Below, piece after piece: positions 29,801-37,578 of a stretch of DNA of 64,000 nucleotides (positions are counted from its first letter, which is position 1; each line of letters begins with the position of its first letter). The translations under genes and the position numbers were made by a program. The notes below the pieces were generated by a model, which was given only the letters and a program-made list of their open reading frames with translations, was not told the DNA's origin and searched no databases. Origin of the DNA: Idiomarina xiamenensis 10-D-4 (GTDB taxonomy: Bacteria; Pseudomonadota; Gammaproteobacteria; Enterobacterales; Alteromonadaceae); contig NZ_AMRG01000001.1 of NCBI RefSeq assembly GCF_000299895.1, positions 62,001-126,000 on the forward strand. Reading direction: 5' to 3'.

Positions 29801-30105
29801 GCAGGCCCTTCCTCGGCGACTTCATATACACGGCAAATACGATCATGTTCCAATTTAGCCAGTAAGCGTGCTTCGCTAATAAAACGATCGCGTGCCAGAC
29901 GTTGGTCGGTATTAATAAACTTTATCGCGACATCACGTTGCAGCTTATTATCGCGAGCACGATAAACCGCGCCGCTACCACCGCGACCCAATAATTCTAA
30001 ACAGCTATAACGAGCATTGATGGAATAGGGAAAGCTATGCCGCGGCGTGTCGCCTCGGTCAGGATTATCTTGCCCGGGTAAAATGGTTTGCTCGTTGTCG
30101 TTCAC
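26824..30105 (-). CDS. Membrane Ser/Thr protein kinase with long periplasmic repeat region
   Basis: Residues 34-290 are a complete Hanks-type kinase domain: glycine loop LGRGGSGAVY (39-48), Lys62 in VAIKF, HRD at 148-150 with Lys152 and Asn155, DFG at 172-174 and APEQ at 197-200. All catalytic residues are present. A transmembrane helix follows at 317-337, and the last 750 residues are helical TPR-like repeats outside the membrane (for example WYAAGRTFYSLGRFNDAYHA). The start is GTG 30105. The receptor-like layout suggests sensing through the repeats; substrates are unknown and no phosphatase gene lies next to it. Confidence 0.88.
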   Translation of the reverse strand: MNDNEQTILPGQDNPDRGDTPRHSFPYSINARYSCLELLGRGGSGAVYRARDNKLQRDVAIKFINTDQRLARDRFISEARLLAKLEHDRICRVYEVAEEGPALYMVMQYVAGATLNDWRTLLTTRQLVEAIQQVAAGVAAVHQQGVIHRDIKPANIALTTDNQQGVKAVLLDFGIASDISNATLGVHAGQGSLFYMAPEQAKLDPQQITPAADVYSLGATLYFLLSGEPVLASRRTTVARAELSQDNIIPLQQLCPKLPDDLAQVVMHCLQRDPTKRYQSAQQLADDLQRWLNHQPVSLIRSPAYRIAKWYRRSPAAGVMITGLSLVLIAALVLFAYYQQQVGVRELRLQRFTEQVKNIEAEVRFIRMSPMTYIEDDMRQLSRRAEQFAAQAVNDSDFFAGPAWYAAGRTFYSLGRFNDAYHALQQAWQSDYQNPNAALYLALTHSELYQQGQQFAASIQNPSERERYLQQLQDEHQQPALSLLQRMSEGSQSESIPRSYLRAVAAYLNDDLNAADSILQQARDIPTWFYEAERLAATLDYQRAIIASNVDDIDNINKFYEAAKEHYQALENVAPNYTSVYLEHASLTTNLAAWFLKMSGDVTPYIQAVEHLVQQASEQRATKPELWAAKSQLVTIKAQLKNIQSESTLSLFALALSQAEKAYRLSVHDSSQRDNIRLQLLSMLRDLIRQFERDGLPLESLVARFRAVAADVPKHQQDIYFYYNNAVVYQSLAISELKTNGDTELASHYLERTRYWFESAINSHPERSGLYLNYANFLTRASSYLSHSMALDLLHVAQQTIDIGLTFTPDSWAAWYFKGAVHDELAKFDNLMGISSDVHYKTSLSAYEKAKALNPESLFPIQAILSPLIYRGIYLDSSQAALKQVQQQIAIHQTRLAKRIEERTDDNISNHFYLLGVVGNFMLAQCQQQHFELPDMALQLVSEDELNNPNIANSLFISVSAIEFYLNSSQRPQINRRMQHRVSMSNASARAASILPQGAYALAGLSQYVVSPSQASIDAYEDAIQHYRAQIQSTNVDGIIMFDLLRFMHKKIMQERPDDKQLEAIFQQWLRQPPQVEIKGQGYSPATLNELLN

Positions 30106-30136
30106 AGTTAAAGTCTTCTGGTTATTTTTATAGTTA

Positions 30137-30409
30137 GCTAGGGAAGGAGCGAATAAGTCTATGGTCGCTCAGGCATACCGCCAAGTAACTAATCAAGGCG
30201 GTCTTTTGCAGGCCTAATGGGTTAAGTCAAAAAAGCCCAACGACGAGTAGGTGCTTGGCGGTATGCCCCGCAGGGCGAATCCTGAAGCACGCATTTGCGG
30301 TGTTCGGCTTGTTGGCAAGGACGATTGCCATTACCTGCCAACCCTGCCTTGCAACTGCATACTTCAGGACTCGCTGAGTGACCATAGACTTATTCGCTCC
30401 TTCCCTAGC
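30137..30409. repeat. 273-bp nested inverted-repeat structure (MITE-like or structured RNA)
   Basis: A 36-bp segment at 30137-30172 (starting GCTAGGGAAGGAGCG) recurs inverted at 30374-30409 with a single mismatch. Directly inside it, GCATACCGCCAAG (30173-30185) pairs with CTTGGCGGTATGC (30254-30266). A third pair lies at about 30278-30287 and 30362-30371 (AATCCTGAAG / CTTCAGGACT). Further short dyads (GTTGGCAAGG..GCCAAC) lie in the centre. No convincing gene is inside. It begins 32 bases upstream of the kinase start. A target-site duplication is not clear. Confidence 0.7.
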
Positions 30410-30570
30410 GGTTTAGCTGTTAACGATATCGGCGGCGAGGCGCAAATAGTGAAGTGCCAACTATTTTTAATTTTCCAGCAATGCGAGATCACCTAAGCCA
30501 CGCTACTGAGTTTAATGGGTGAAGCCGAATAACGCCAAGTATGTTGAGTTAGCTAACGAATTGCAAATGG

Positions 30571-30600
30571 TTGACGTCAATTAACGTCGATTGACGTCAA
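30571..30600. repeat. Three tandem 10-bp phased TGACGTCA-type repeats
   Basis: TTGACGTCAA, TTAACGTCGA and TTGACGTCAA follow one another without a gap. Units one and three are identical palindromes; unit two differs at two positions. The 10-bp period puts the sites on one face of the helix. They lie about 67 bases before a promoter-like element, so an operator or activator array is likely. Confidence 0.6.
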
Positions 30601-30666
30601 TTTTTGTGAACGTGTCGCTATCAGTGACGAAATATCCATAAATAACGGCAAAATCCATTTAAGTTG

Positions 30667-30694
30667 TTGTTGGTATAAAACTTGCTGTTATACT
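30667..30694 (+). promoter_or_regulatory. Putative promoter of the PilZ/EAL-like pair
   Basis: TTGTTG and TATACT separated by 16 bases, the best sigma-70-like pair in the stretch upstream of the PilZ gene, leaving a leader of about 160 bases. Confidence 0.4.
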
Positions 30695-30858
30695 GATGCC
30701 TGAGTGTTGGTTAATCGTTTTGACCTGTATTGGGGTGGCGGAGCTCTTGTAAGATTGACTCACCAGCCTTTAGCCTTGCAAGCCGCTACCCCACTTTTTC
30801 ACTCGGCCTCTAGTCTGCTTATTTAATAACAACATCGCCAGCGCAGAGGCTCTTTATT

Positions 30859-31629
30859 ATGTGGAATAATGATATTTTTGCTCGCGTTAGCGCGGACAGT
30901 AGCGTCGAACTAGAAGTAAGTTTAAACACTCGAAAAATTAAGCTTAAGGCGCAGCTTATTGGTCAGCGGCAACAAGAATATTTAGTCTTTGAATTAGCGC
31001 GTAATATCAATTGGCATGAATTACAAAACCTATTAGTCGATGCGCCGATGGTCATTGTGCGTACACTACTACCCAGCGGTGAAGTGGCCGCCGGTGTTTG
31101 CAGCTATTTAAGCACCGTACCTTATCCCCGAAAATTACTGTTTTTAAGTTATCCCAATCGTGTTGAAGTGCAAAATCTTCGGCGCTCGCCGCGCTTAGAG
31201 ATTGAATTAAAAGCTGAGTTGTCTTTTGTTCGTGAGGTCGCTAGCGACGATGTCGAGATGCATGAGGATGCAGCAAAGCCAGCGTTACTGAATGGCCTGA
31301 TCACCGATATTTCAGCGGGTGGCTTGGGCTTTAGTTGTCTTCGTGAAGATCTCGAAACGGTTTTACCGGAGCCAGGGCAAGCGGTAGAACTTACCGCATA
31401 CGCCGATGACCAACAGCAGCCGTTAACCTACTTAGTTGGCGAGTTACGTAGCTGCCGAGAGCGTCAGCAGGATAATCTGCATTTTGGCATCGAGCTACAC
31501 GGTGGCATGGATGACTTTAGCGACGTAGTTAATCAACTCGTGCTACATTCGCGGCAACTCAAGCACTTATTAAAAGCCGCCGAACAGCGCTTATCACCGA
31601 AATTATCCGCTGATTTGTCGTTATGTTAG
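30859..31629 (+). CDS. PilZ-domain protein (YcgR-like), 256 aa
   Basis: The first hundred residues resemble a YcgR-type N-terminal beta domain. The PilZ domain follows with its c-di-GMP binding signature: R108-R109-S-P-R112 (RxxxR) and D150-I-S152-A-G-G155 (DxSxxG). Both halves of the motif are intact, so c-di-GMP binding is expected. Such proteins act as motility brakes or pilus and exopolysaccharide effectors. The stop codon overlaps the start of the next gene, a degenerate EAL-like protein, by seven bases, indicating translational coupling and probably a shared signalling role. Confidence 0.82.
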   Translation: MWNNDIFARVSADSSVELEVSLNTRKIKLKAQLIGQRQQEYLVFELARNINWHELQNLLVDAPMVIVRTLLPSGEVAAGVCSYLSTVPYPRKLLFLSYPNRVEVQNLRRSPRLEIELKAELSFVREVASDDVEMHEDAAKPALLNGLITDISAGGLGFSCLREDLETVLPEPGQAVELTAYADDQQQPLTYLVGELRSCRERQQDNLHFGIELHGGMDDFSDVVNQLVLHSRQLKHLLKAAEQRLSPKLSADLSLC

Positions 31630-32249
31630 TTGGTGCACTGTTACAGCGCATGTGTCGCCAGCCGATAGTTAGCGGTGACGGACAAACCGTGGCTTATCAG
31701 GTTTACTTTCGCGGTGAAGATCGGCGTAGCTTTCCTTGTTTAGCGGCAAGCGAAAAGGCTCGCTTGTGTCGTGTTATTAGTGAACGATTACAGGTTATCG
31801 CTGATAACAAGCGCGTATTCTTGAATTTTACCGAATCAGGTATCGTACAGGGCCTGCCTGAGCTATTACCAAGCTCGCAAGTGGTCATTACACTATTAAC
31901 CGAACGCTCACCTTCAGCGGCGTTGTTAACCGCCTGTCAACGGTTAGCCGATAAAGGCTACCAAATCGCGTTATCGGCGCACGAAAAGTATTGCTGCTGG
32001 GAACCGTTTTATCGGCTCGCGGCGGTAGTCGAGGTCGACGCGCAACGTGTAACTGGTGTACAATTGGTGCGTCAGATTGCAGAATTGAAGCACCACCGTT
32101 GTCAAATCATGGCACACTGCCAAGTCGATGACCTTAGCGCCGAAAGCTGCCGCACGCTCGGCGTCGATTATTTTATCCATCCGGCCAAGCCATTACCGCT
32201 CGAAGCCTCATTGAGTGAACAGGGGATGATCGCGGCAGATCGGATTTGA
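31623..32249 (+). CDS. Degenerate EAL-like protein, 208 aa
   Basis: The N-terminus RQPIVSGDGQTVAYQVYFR and later KRVFLNFTESGIVQGLPELLP match the EAL half of EAL-HDOD proteins (usual form RQPIFD..GYELLFR). The catalytic Glu is replaced by Gln26, the metal-binding Asp residues are not evident, and the HDOD half is absent. It should not hydrolyse c-di-GMP but may bind it or a partner. A late cysteine/histidine-rich stretch (KHHRCQIMAHCQVDD) is present. The ATG overlaps the PilZ stop. A c-di-GMP-related adaptor role is inferred. Confidence 0.65.
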   Translation: MLVGALLQRMCRQPIVSGDGQTVAYQVYFRGEDRRSFPCLAASEKARLCRVISERLQVIADNKRVFLNFTESGIVQGLPELLPSSQVVITLLTERSPSAALLTACQRLADKGYQIALSAHEKYCCWEPFYRLAAVVEVDAQRVTGVQLVRQIAELKHHRCQIMAHCQVDDLSAESCRTLGVDYFIHPAKPLPLEASLSEQGMIAADRI

Positions 32250-32262
32250 TCGATAAAAGGGC

Positions 32263-32291
32263 TTTACAGGTGTTATTTCAATCGCTACAAT
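32263..32291 (+). promoter_or_regulatory. rpsU promoter
   Basis: TTTACA and TACAAT with exactly 17 bases between, a good sigma-70 promoter about 70 bases upstream of the rpsU ATG, just after the EAL-like gene. Confidence 0.65.
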
Positions 32292-32313
32292 TCAGCACCA
32301 AATTTATTTAGTC

Positions 32314-32579
<266 letters not shown>

Positions 32580-32654
32580 GACTCTGACATCGTTTCGTTA
32601 ACGTTTAAGCCGCAAGGTTTTCGTTAAACTTAGCCGATAAGCTGAAAGCTTGAT

Positions 32655-32702
32655 AAAAAGCCGTCATGGGTTTGCCAATAGGCAACCATCGCGGCTTTTT
32701 TT
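32655..32702 (+). terminator. rpsU-dnaG intergenic terminator/attenuator
   Basis: AAAAAGCCG pairs with CGGCTTTTT around an inner stem (TTGCC/GGCAA with ATGG/CCAT), followed by more T residues. The equivalent spacer in E. coli carries a partial terminator that lowers dnaG relative to rpsU; the same role is inferred here. Confidence 0.8.
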
Positions 32703-32752
32703 GTTGCTGTTTGATTGGCAAGACATCTTTAACCACATACAATCGATGGGCT

Positions 32753-34510
32753 ATGGCTGGCTTGATCCCGAAATCCTTTATTCATGACTTACTAGACCGC
32801 GCCGATATTGTCGAGGTGGTCGATAGCCGTGTGCCACTTAAAAAAGCGGGTAAAAATCATCAGGCCTGTTGCCCGTTTCATAACGAAAAAACGCCTTCAT
32901 TTACGGTCAGTGCCGATAAGCAGTTCTATCATTGTTTTGGTTGTGGTGCGCATGGCAATGCCATCGACTTTATCATGGAGTACGATGGCCTTGAGTTCCC
33001 CGATGCAGTCGAAGAGTTGGCCTCGTTGTTGGGGCTTGAGGTACCGCGCGAGCAAACCGCTAACCCGCAAAAATCAGCCCAGCAACGTGCGCAAGCCGCC
33101 GATGATTATGCGCAGATGCAGCAAGTGGCGCGCTATTTTTCGCATCAATTACGTCACCATGAAAATTCAGCACGAGTGATCGACTATTTGAAAGGTCGCG
33201 GCCTAAGTGGCGACATCGTTAAACAATTTCAAATCGGTTACGCGCCGCCACAGTGGGATGGCGTGCTCAGTACCTTTGGCCAAAAATCGGCAGCGCGGAC
33301 ACAATTGCGCGATCTAAAATTGATCAACCGTAACGACCAAGGCCGTGAGTATGACTTTTTCCGCGACCGTATTATGTTCCCCATTCGTGATCGGCGTGGT
33401 CGGGTGGTCGGCTTTGGTGGTCGTATTCTAGAAGGCGATGGACCCAAGTATTTAAACTCGCCAGAGACCCGTATTTTCCATAAAGGCCGCGAACTGTTTG
33501 GCTTTTATGAGGCGCGTCAAGCGCATCGGCAATTACCGCAAGCGGTGATCGTCGAGGGCTATATGGACGTGGTGGCATTAGCTCAGCACGGTATTGATTA
33601 TGCCGTAGCGTCGTTGGGCACGGCGACCACCACCGAGCAACTACAAATGCTGTTTCGCGCCACCAGTCGAGTGGTGTGTTGCTACGACGGTGATAGAGCG
33701 GGGCGCGATGCCGCTTGGCGTGCGCTAGAAAACGCCTTGCCGCTATTAAAAGATGGACTTGAGTTAGCCTTTCTATTTTTGCCTGACGGCGAAGATCCTG
33801 ACTCGTTGGTGCGTCAAGAAGGACAGCAAAAGTTCTCGCAACGCTTACAAGGTGCGCAAAGCTTTACCGACTATTTTTTCGGCCATTTAATTGACAGCTT
33901 AGACATGTCGTTAGCCAATGACGCCGGTAAGTCGAACTTGCTTAAACAAGCCAAGCCGCTGATCGAGCGGGTCGCGAGCGAGTTTTATCGCGAATTAATG
34001 TTAGAACGTCTGGCGCAATTACTCGGCCGTGAGACTTCGCAGTTAAATTCGCACTTTCAACGCCCGCAACAATCGCGCTACGCACCGCAAGCGTTAAAAA
34101 TGACGCCGATGCGACGTGCCATTGCACTACTGGTGCAGTATCCGCAACTTGGGCAGGCGATTGCGGTGCAAGAGCAACTGGCTGATTTACAAATGCCGGG
34201 GGTCGATTTACTGCTGGCGTTGCATCGACAAACCGCCAGTCGCAGTTATAGCACCGCGCAGTTACTCGAACAGTGGCGTGAATCAGAGCATAGCAAAGCG
34301 CTACAACGCTTAGCGGTGTGGCAGCACGGTATGGATAACGACGGTATTCAGGCGGAATTTGAAGACATTTTCGTCTATTTGATCGACCGCTATGTTGAAC
34401 AACGCGCCAATCAACTCTTGCAAAAAGAGAAATCGTCCTCATCTTTAAGTAAACAGGAACGTCAGGAATATCAGCTGTTAGTGCAGCACCTGGCGGGGAA
34501 AAAAGCCTAA
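32753..34510 (+). CDS. dnaG: DNA primase
   Basis: Makes RNA primers at the replication fork. ATG 32753 gives MAGLIPKSFIHDLL and 585 residues, matching family length; upstream codons run through the terminator hairpin. The N-terminal zinc ribbon (CPFH..CFGCG), the Toprim domain (VIVEGYMDVVALAQHGIDYA and CCYDGDRAGRDAA) and a C-terminal helicase-binding region are visible. The ribosome site is weak (GGG only two bases before the ATG), consistent with the low expression of primase known in E. coli. Confidence 0.97.
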   Translation: MAGLIPKSFIHDLLDRADIVEVVDSRVPLKKAGKNHQACCPFHNEKTPSFTVSADKQFYHCFGCGAHGNAIDFIMEYDGLEFPDAVEELASLLGLEVPREQTANPQKSAQQRAQAADDYAQMQQVARYFSHQLRHHENSARVIDYLKGRGLSGDIVKQFQIGYAPPQWDGVLSTFGQKSAARTQLRDLKLINRNDQGREYDFFRDRIMFPIRDRRGRVVGFGGRILEGDGPKYLNSPETRIFHKGRELFGFYEARQAHRQLPQAVIVEGYMDVVALAQHGIDYAVASLGTATTTEQLQMLFRATSRVVCCYDGDRAGRDAAWRALENALPLLKDGLELAFLFLPDGEDPDSLVRQEGQQKFSQRLQGAQSFTDYFFGHLIDSLDMSLANDAGKSNLLKQAKPLIERVASEFYRELMLERLAQLLGRETSQLNSHFQRPQQSRYAPQALKMTPMRRAIALLVQYPQLGQAIAVQEQLADLQMPGVDLLLALHRQTASRSYSTAQLLEQWRESEHSKALQRLAVWQHGMDNDGIQAEFEDIFVYLIDRYVEQRANQLLQKEKSSSSLSKQERQEYQLLVQHLAGKKA

Positions 34511-34601
34511 CAAGCTAACCGTTATTAGGCTGGAACTTCATCGCCACAAGGCGCTCAAAAGGTATACAACTCAAGGCTTTCAGGGCGATCAATTACTAGC
34601 C

Positions 34602-34630
34602 TATTGAGTCAATTTCTGATACACTATACG
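34602..34630 (+). promoter_or_regulatory. Putative rpoD promoter
   Basis: TATTGA and TATACG with 17 bases between, 48 bases upstream of the rpoD start, in the 167-base dnaG-rpoD spacer. It would allow rpoD expression independent of rpsU, as is known in E. coli. Confidence 0.45.
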
Positions 34631-34677
34631 GTCTTGCTCTCGAACCGTTCAAAGTTATTCACAGGTGGAAAGTCTGT

Positions 34678-36522
34678 ATGCAGCAGAATCGGCAATCGCA
34701 ATTAAAACTTCTCATTGCCAAAGGTAAAGAACAGGGTTACCTGACATTTGCAGAGGTCAACGACCACCTCCCGCAGGAAATCGTCGATTCCGATCAGATC
34801 GAAGATATCATTCGCATGATCAATGACATGGGGATTCAGGTGTTTGAAAACGCACCGGATGCTGACGAGTTGATGATGAGTGAAAGTGCGGCTGATGAAG
34901 ACGCCGCAGAAGAAGCTGCGCAGGCGTTAGCGTCGGTCGATAGCGAAATCGGTCGTACCACTGACCCGGTACGCATGTACATGCGTGAAATGGGTACCGT
35001 GGAGTTGTTGACCCGCGAAGGCGAAATCGACATCGCCAAGCGTATTGAAGATGGTATCAATCAGGTGCAGTGCTCGGTTGCCGAGTACCCCGAAGCGATC
35101 AACTTCTTGTTGGAGCAGTGGGATGCATTTGAAGCCGAAGAAGTGCGTCTGACCGATATCATTTCTGGTTTTATTGATCCGAATGAAGTCGATACGGCAC
35201 CGGTCAGCGCTACTCACGTCGGCTCTGAACTGACCGACGAGCAGCTGAAAGAAGACGACGAAGACGAAGATGATGATGACGATGACAGCGATGATGACGC
35301 TGATACCGGCATCGATCCAGAATTCGCACGGCAGAAGTTTACCGAATTGCGTGACCAGTACGAAGCCACTCGTCAGGCGATTCAAAAGCATGGCCGCGAT
35401 CATGCCAAAGCGCGTACACAAATTGATGAACTGAGTGAATTGTTCAAACAATTCCGCTTGGTGCCTAAGCAATTTGACCGTTTGGTCAAAGATATGCGTG
35501 ACATGATGCATCGCGTGCGTGTGCAAGAGCGTTTGATCATGAAGCTCAGCATTGAGCAGGGCGGTATGCCTAAGCGTCAATTTATGCGTGCCTTTGCTGG
35601 CAACGAGAATAATCTGAGCTGGGTTGACGAGCAAGTGAACAGCAGCGAGAGTTACGCCGAAAGCTTAGCCGCTGTGCGTAGCGAAATTGAGCGCTGTGTT
35701 AAAAAACTGGCGGAAGTCGAAGAAGAAACCGGCCTGACTATCGCCAAAGTGAAAGACATTAACCGACGCATGTCGATCGGTGAAGCTAAAGCTCGCCGGG
35801 CTAAGAAAGAAATGGTCGAGGCCAACCTGCGTTTGGTTATCTCGATCGCCAAAAAGTATACCAACCGTGGTTTGCAGTTCTTGGATTTGATTCAAGAGGG
35901 TAACATCGGTTTGATGAAGGCGGTCGATAAGTTCGAATACCGTCGCGGTTATAAGTTTTCGACCTACGCAACTTGGTGGATCCGTCAGGCCATCACGCGC
36001 TCGATTGCTGACCAAGCGCGCACCATCCGTATTCCGGTGCACATGATCGAAACCATCAACAAGCTCAACCGTATTTCACGGCAGATGTTGCAAGAGATGG
36101 GACGTGAGCCGTTACCCGAAGAGCTGGCCGAGCGCATGGCAATGCCCGAGGACAAGATCCGTAAGGTATTAAAAATCGCGAAAGAGCCGATTTCGATGGA
36201 AACCCCGATCGGCGACGATGAAGATTCGCACCTGGGTGATTTTATTGAGGATACAACACTCGATTTACCGGTCGATTCGGCGACTTCAGAAAGCTTACGC
36301 AATGCCGTACGTGACGTGCTCGGTGGCTTAACCGCCCGAGAGGCGAAAGTGCTACGCATGCGCTTTGGTATCGATATGAATACCGACCATACCTTGGAAG
36401 AGGTGGGTAAACAGTTTGATGTGACCCGTGAGCGGATCCGTCAAATTGAAGCAAAAGCGCTACGTAAGTTACGTCATCCGAGCCGTTCGGAACAATTGAA
36501 GTCGTTTTTAGACGAGCAGTGA
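34678..36522 (+). CDS. rpoD: Housekeeping RNA polymerase sigma factor RpoD
   Basis: Sigma-70, 614 residues. Region 1.1 opens [20 protein letters not shown]; region 1.2 has [20 protein letters not shown]. The non-conserved region contains an uninterrupted Asp/Glu stretch near residues 190-208. Region 2 ([36 protein letters not shown]), region 3 ([16 protein letters not shown]) and region 4 ([20 protein letters not shown] and [20 protein letters not shown]) are intact. Third gene of the macromolecular-synthesis cluster. Confidence 0.99.
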   Translation: MQQNRQSQLKLLIAKGKEQGYLTFAEVNDHLPQEIVDSDQIEDIIRMINDMGIQVFENAPDADELMMSESAADEDAAEEAAQALASVDSEIGRTTDPVRMYMREMGTVELLTREGEIDIAKRIEDGINQVQCSVAEYPEAINFLLEQWDAFEAEEVRLTDIISGFIDPNEVDTAPVSATHVGSELTDEQLKEDDEDEDDDDDDSDDDADTGIDPEFARQKFTELRDQYEATRQAIQKHGRDHAKARTQIDELSELFKQFRLVPKQFDRLVKDMRDMMHRVRVQERLIMKLSIEQGGMPKRQFMRAFAGNENNLSWVDEQVNSSESYAESLAAVRSEIERCVKKLAEVEEETGLTIAKVKDINRRMSIGEAKARRAKKEMVEANLRLVISIAKKYTNRGLQFLDLIQEGNIGLMKAVDKFEYRRGYKFSTYATWWIRQAITRSIADQARTIRIPVHMIETINKLNRISRQMLQEMGREPLPEELAERMAMPEDKIRKVLKIAKEPISMETPIGDDEDSHLGDFIEDTTLDLPVDSATSESLRNAVRDVLGGLTAREAKVLRMRFGIDMNTDHTLEEVGKQFDVTRERIRQIEAKALRKLRHPSRSEQLKSFLDEQ

Positions 36523-36548
36523 TACATTCTTGCGTTTCAGTCGTAATT

Positions 36549-36578
36549 AAAAAAGCCCGCTGCCTATGCGGGCTTTTT
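36549..36578 (+). terminator. Rho-independent terminator after rpoD
   Basis: AAAAGCCCGC-TGCCTAT-GCGGGCTTTTT, 27 bases after the rpoD stop. Confidence 0.92.
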
Positions 36579-36699
36579 CACAATCGGCTGATTGGCAAGC
36601 GCGCTTGGTATTGATGCTATAGCGCCCTTAGTCAAGCAAGGATGTTTCAGGTACAGTAGCAAGCTAACGAGATTGTCTACGACAACAGAAGGAGGCCAG

Positions 36700-37476
36700 A
36701 TGGAAAAGCAGCAACGGCCAACACGGATCATCGACACCCATTTACATATTTATGATGGCGAGTATCCGTTAATTGAAAACCAAGGGTTCACACCCGACAA
36801 CTTTACTATCGCGGATTATCAAAAACGCGTGTCTGGTATGCCTATGAAAGGTGGTGTCGTGGTGTCCGGCTCTTTTCAGGGGTTTGACCAAGAATATTTG
36901 AAGGCCGCCTTAAAAGCATTAGGCGACGGTTATGCGGGTGTGACTCAGCTACCTGGCAGCGTCAGCGATGAGAAAATTGAATCGTTGAATCAACATGGTA
37001 TTCGTGGCGTACGCGTTAATTTAAAACGCGGTGTGCATAAAGATATCGACGGTATCGTCGAATTCGGACGGCGTATCTGGGATCTGGCTGGCTGGCATTT
37101 AGAGCTGTATGTCGATAGTCGTGATTTGGACGATATGGTACCAACCTTGGTTAAACTGCCGAAGTTAAGTATCGACCATCTGGGCATGGCAAAATCTGGT
37201 TTGTCACAAATTCGACGCTTAGCCGATGCTGGTGTGTCGATTAAAGCCAGCGGATTTGGCCGCACCGAAGTCAACATTAAAGAAGCAGTGCAGCTGTTGT
37301 ATCAAACCAACCCAGAGTGTTTGATGTTTGGTACCGATCTACCGGGTACGCGTAATGAACGTCCGTTCGAGCCGAGTGACATCGATACCATCGTCGCTGC
37401 TTTAGACGGTGAAGAGCAAGCGGTTGACCGTGTGTTTTACCGTAATGCTTGTGCGTTTTATAAACTACCTGAGTAA
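36700..37476 (+). CDS. Amidohydrolase 2 family metal-dependent hydrolase, 258 aa
   Basis: A TIM-barrel hydrolase with the strand-1 metal motif DTHLHIYD (residues 11-18), a conserved histidine in KLSIDHLGMAKSG and the strand-8 aspartate in FGTDLPGTR. These features point to the amidohydrolase-2 group that includes 2-pyrone-4,6-dicarboxylate lactonase-like enzymes; the substrate cannot be deduced. ATG 36700 is fixed by GAAGGAGG five bases upstream; the longer frame from 36592 begins in the rpoD terminator region. Likely monocistronic. Confidence 0.8.
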   Translation: MEKQQRPTRIIDTHLHIYDGEYPLIENQGFTPDNFTIADYQKRVSGMPMKGGVVVSGSFQGFDQEYLKAALKALGDGYAGVTQLPGSVSDEKIESLNQHGIRGVRVNLKRGVHKDIDGIVEFGRRIWDLAGWHLELYVDSRDLDDMVPTLVKLPKLSIDHLGMAKSGLSQIRRLADAGVSIKASGFGRTEVNIKEAVQLLYQTNPECLMFGTDLPGTRNERPFEPSDIDTIVAALDGEEQAVDRVFYRNACAFYKLPE

Positions 37477-37482
37477 TATTTG

Positions 37483-37505
37483 TGCGCTGTCGTCATGACA
37501 GCGCA
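37483..37505 (+). terminator. Hairpin after the amidohydrolase gene
   Basis: TGCGCTGTC-GTCAT-GACAGCGCA, a perfect 9-bp stem seven bases after the stop codon, without a T run. Confidence 0.5.
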
Positions 37506-37578
37506 TTCCCCGCTTTACCCCAGCCTGCTGACTGGTTATGCTAACTTCACGTTTTATTAACACCTTGGGTGGCGACAG

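Larger units (their letters stand above)
30410..30858. other. Gene-free stretch before the PilZ gene
   Basis: No gene is supported here. The stretch holds a 7-bp hairpin (AAATAGT..ACTATTT, about 30445-30467) followed by T-rich sequence, the phased decamer array at 30571-30600, and a promoter-like pair at 30667-30694. A GC-rich dyad-poor leader then leads up to the ATG at 30859. Confidence 0.5.

Noticed and set aside
30251-30496. 81-codon open frame inside and after the nested inverted-repeat element
   Set aside because: It crosses the right inverted-repeat arm, lacks a ribosome site and shows no family-like segment; the DNA structure explains the sequence better.
34927-35634. Long open frame (235 codons) on the minus strand within rpoD
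   Set aside because: It is the antisense of the well-conserved rpoD reading frame; no ribosome site or independent similarity.
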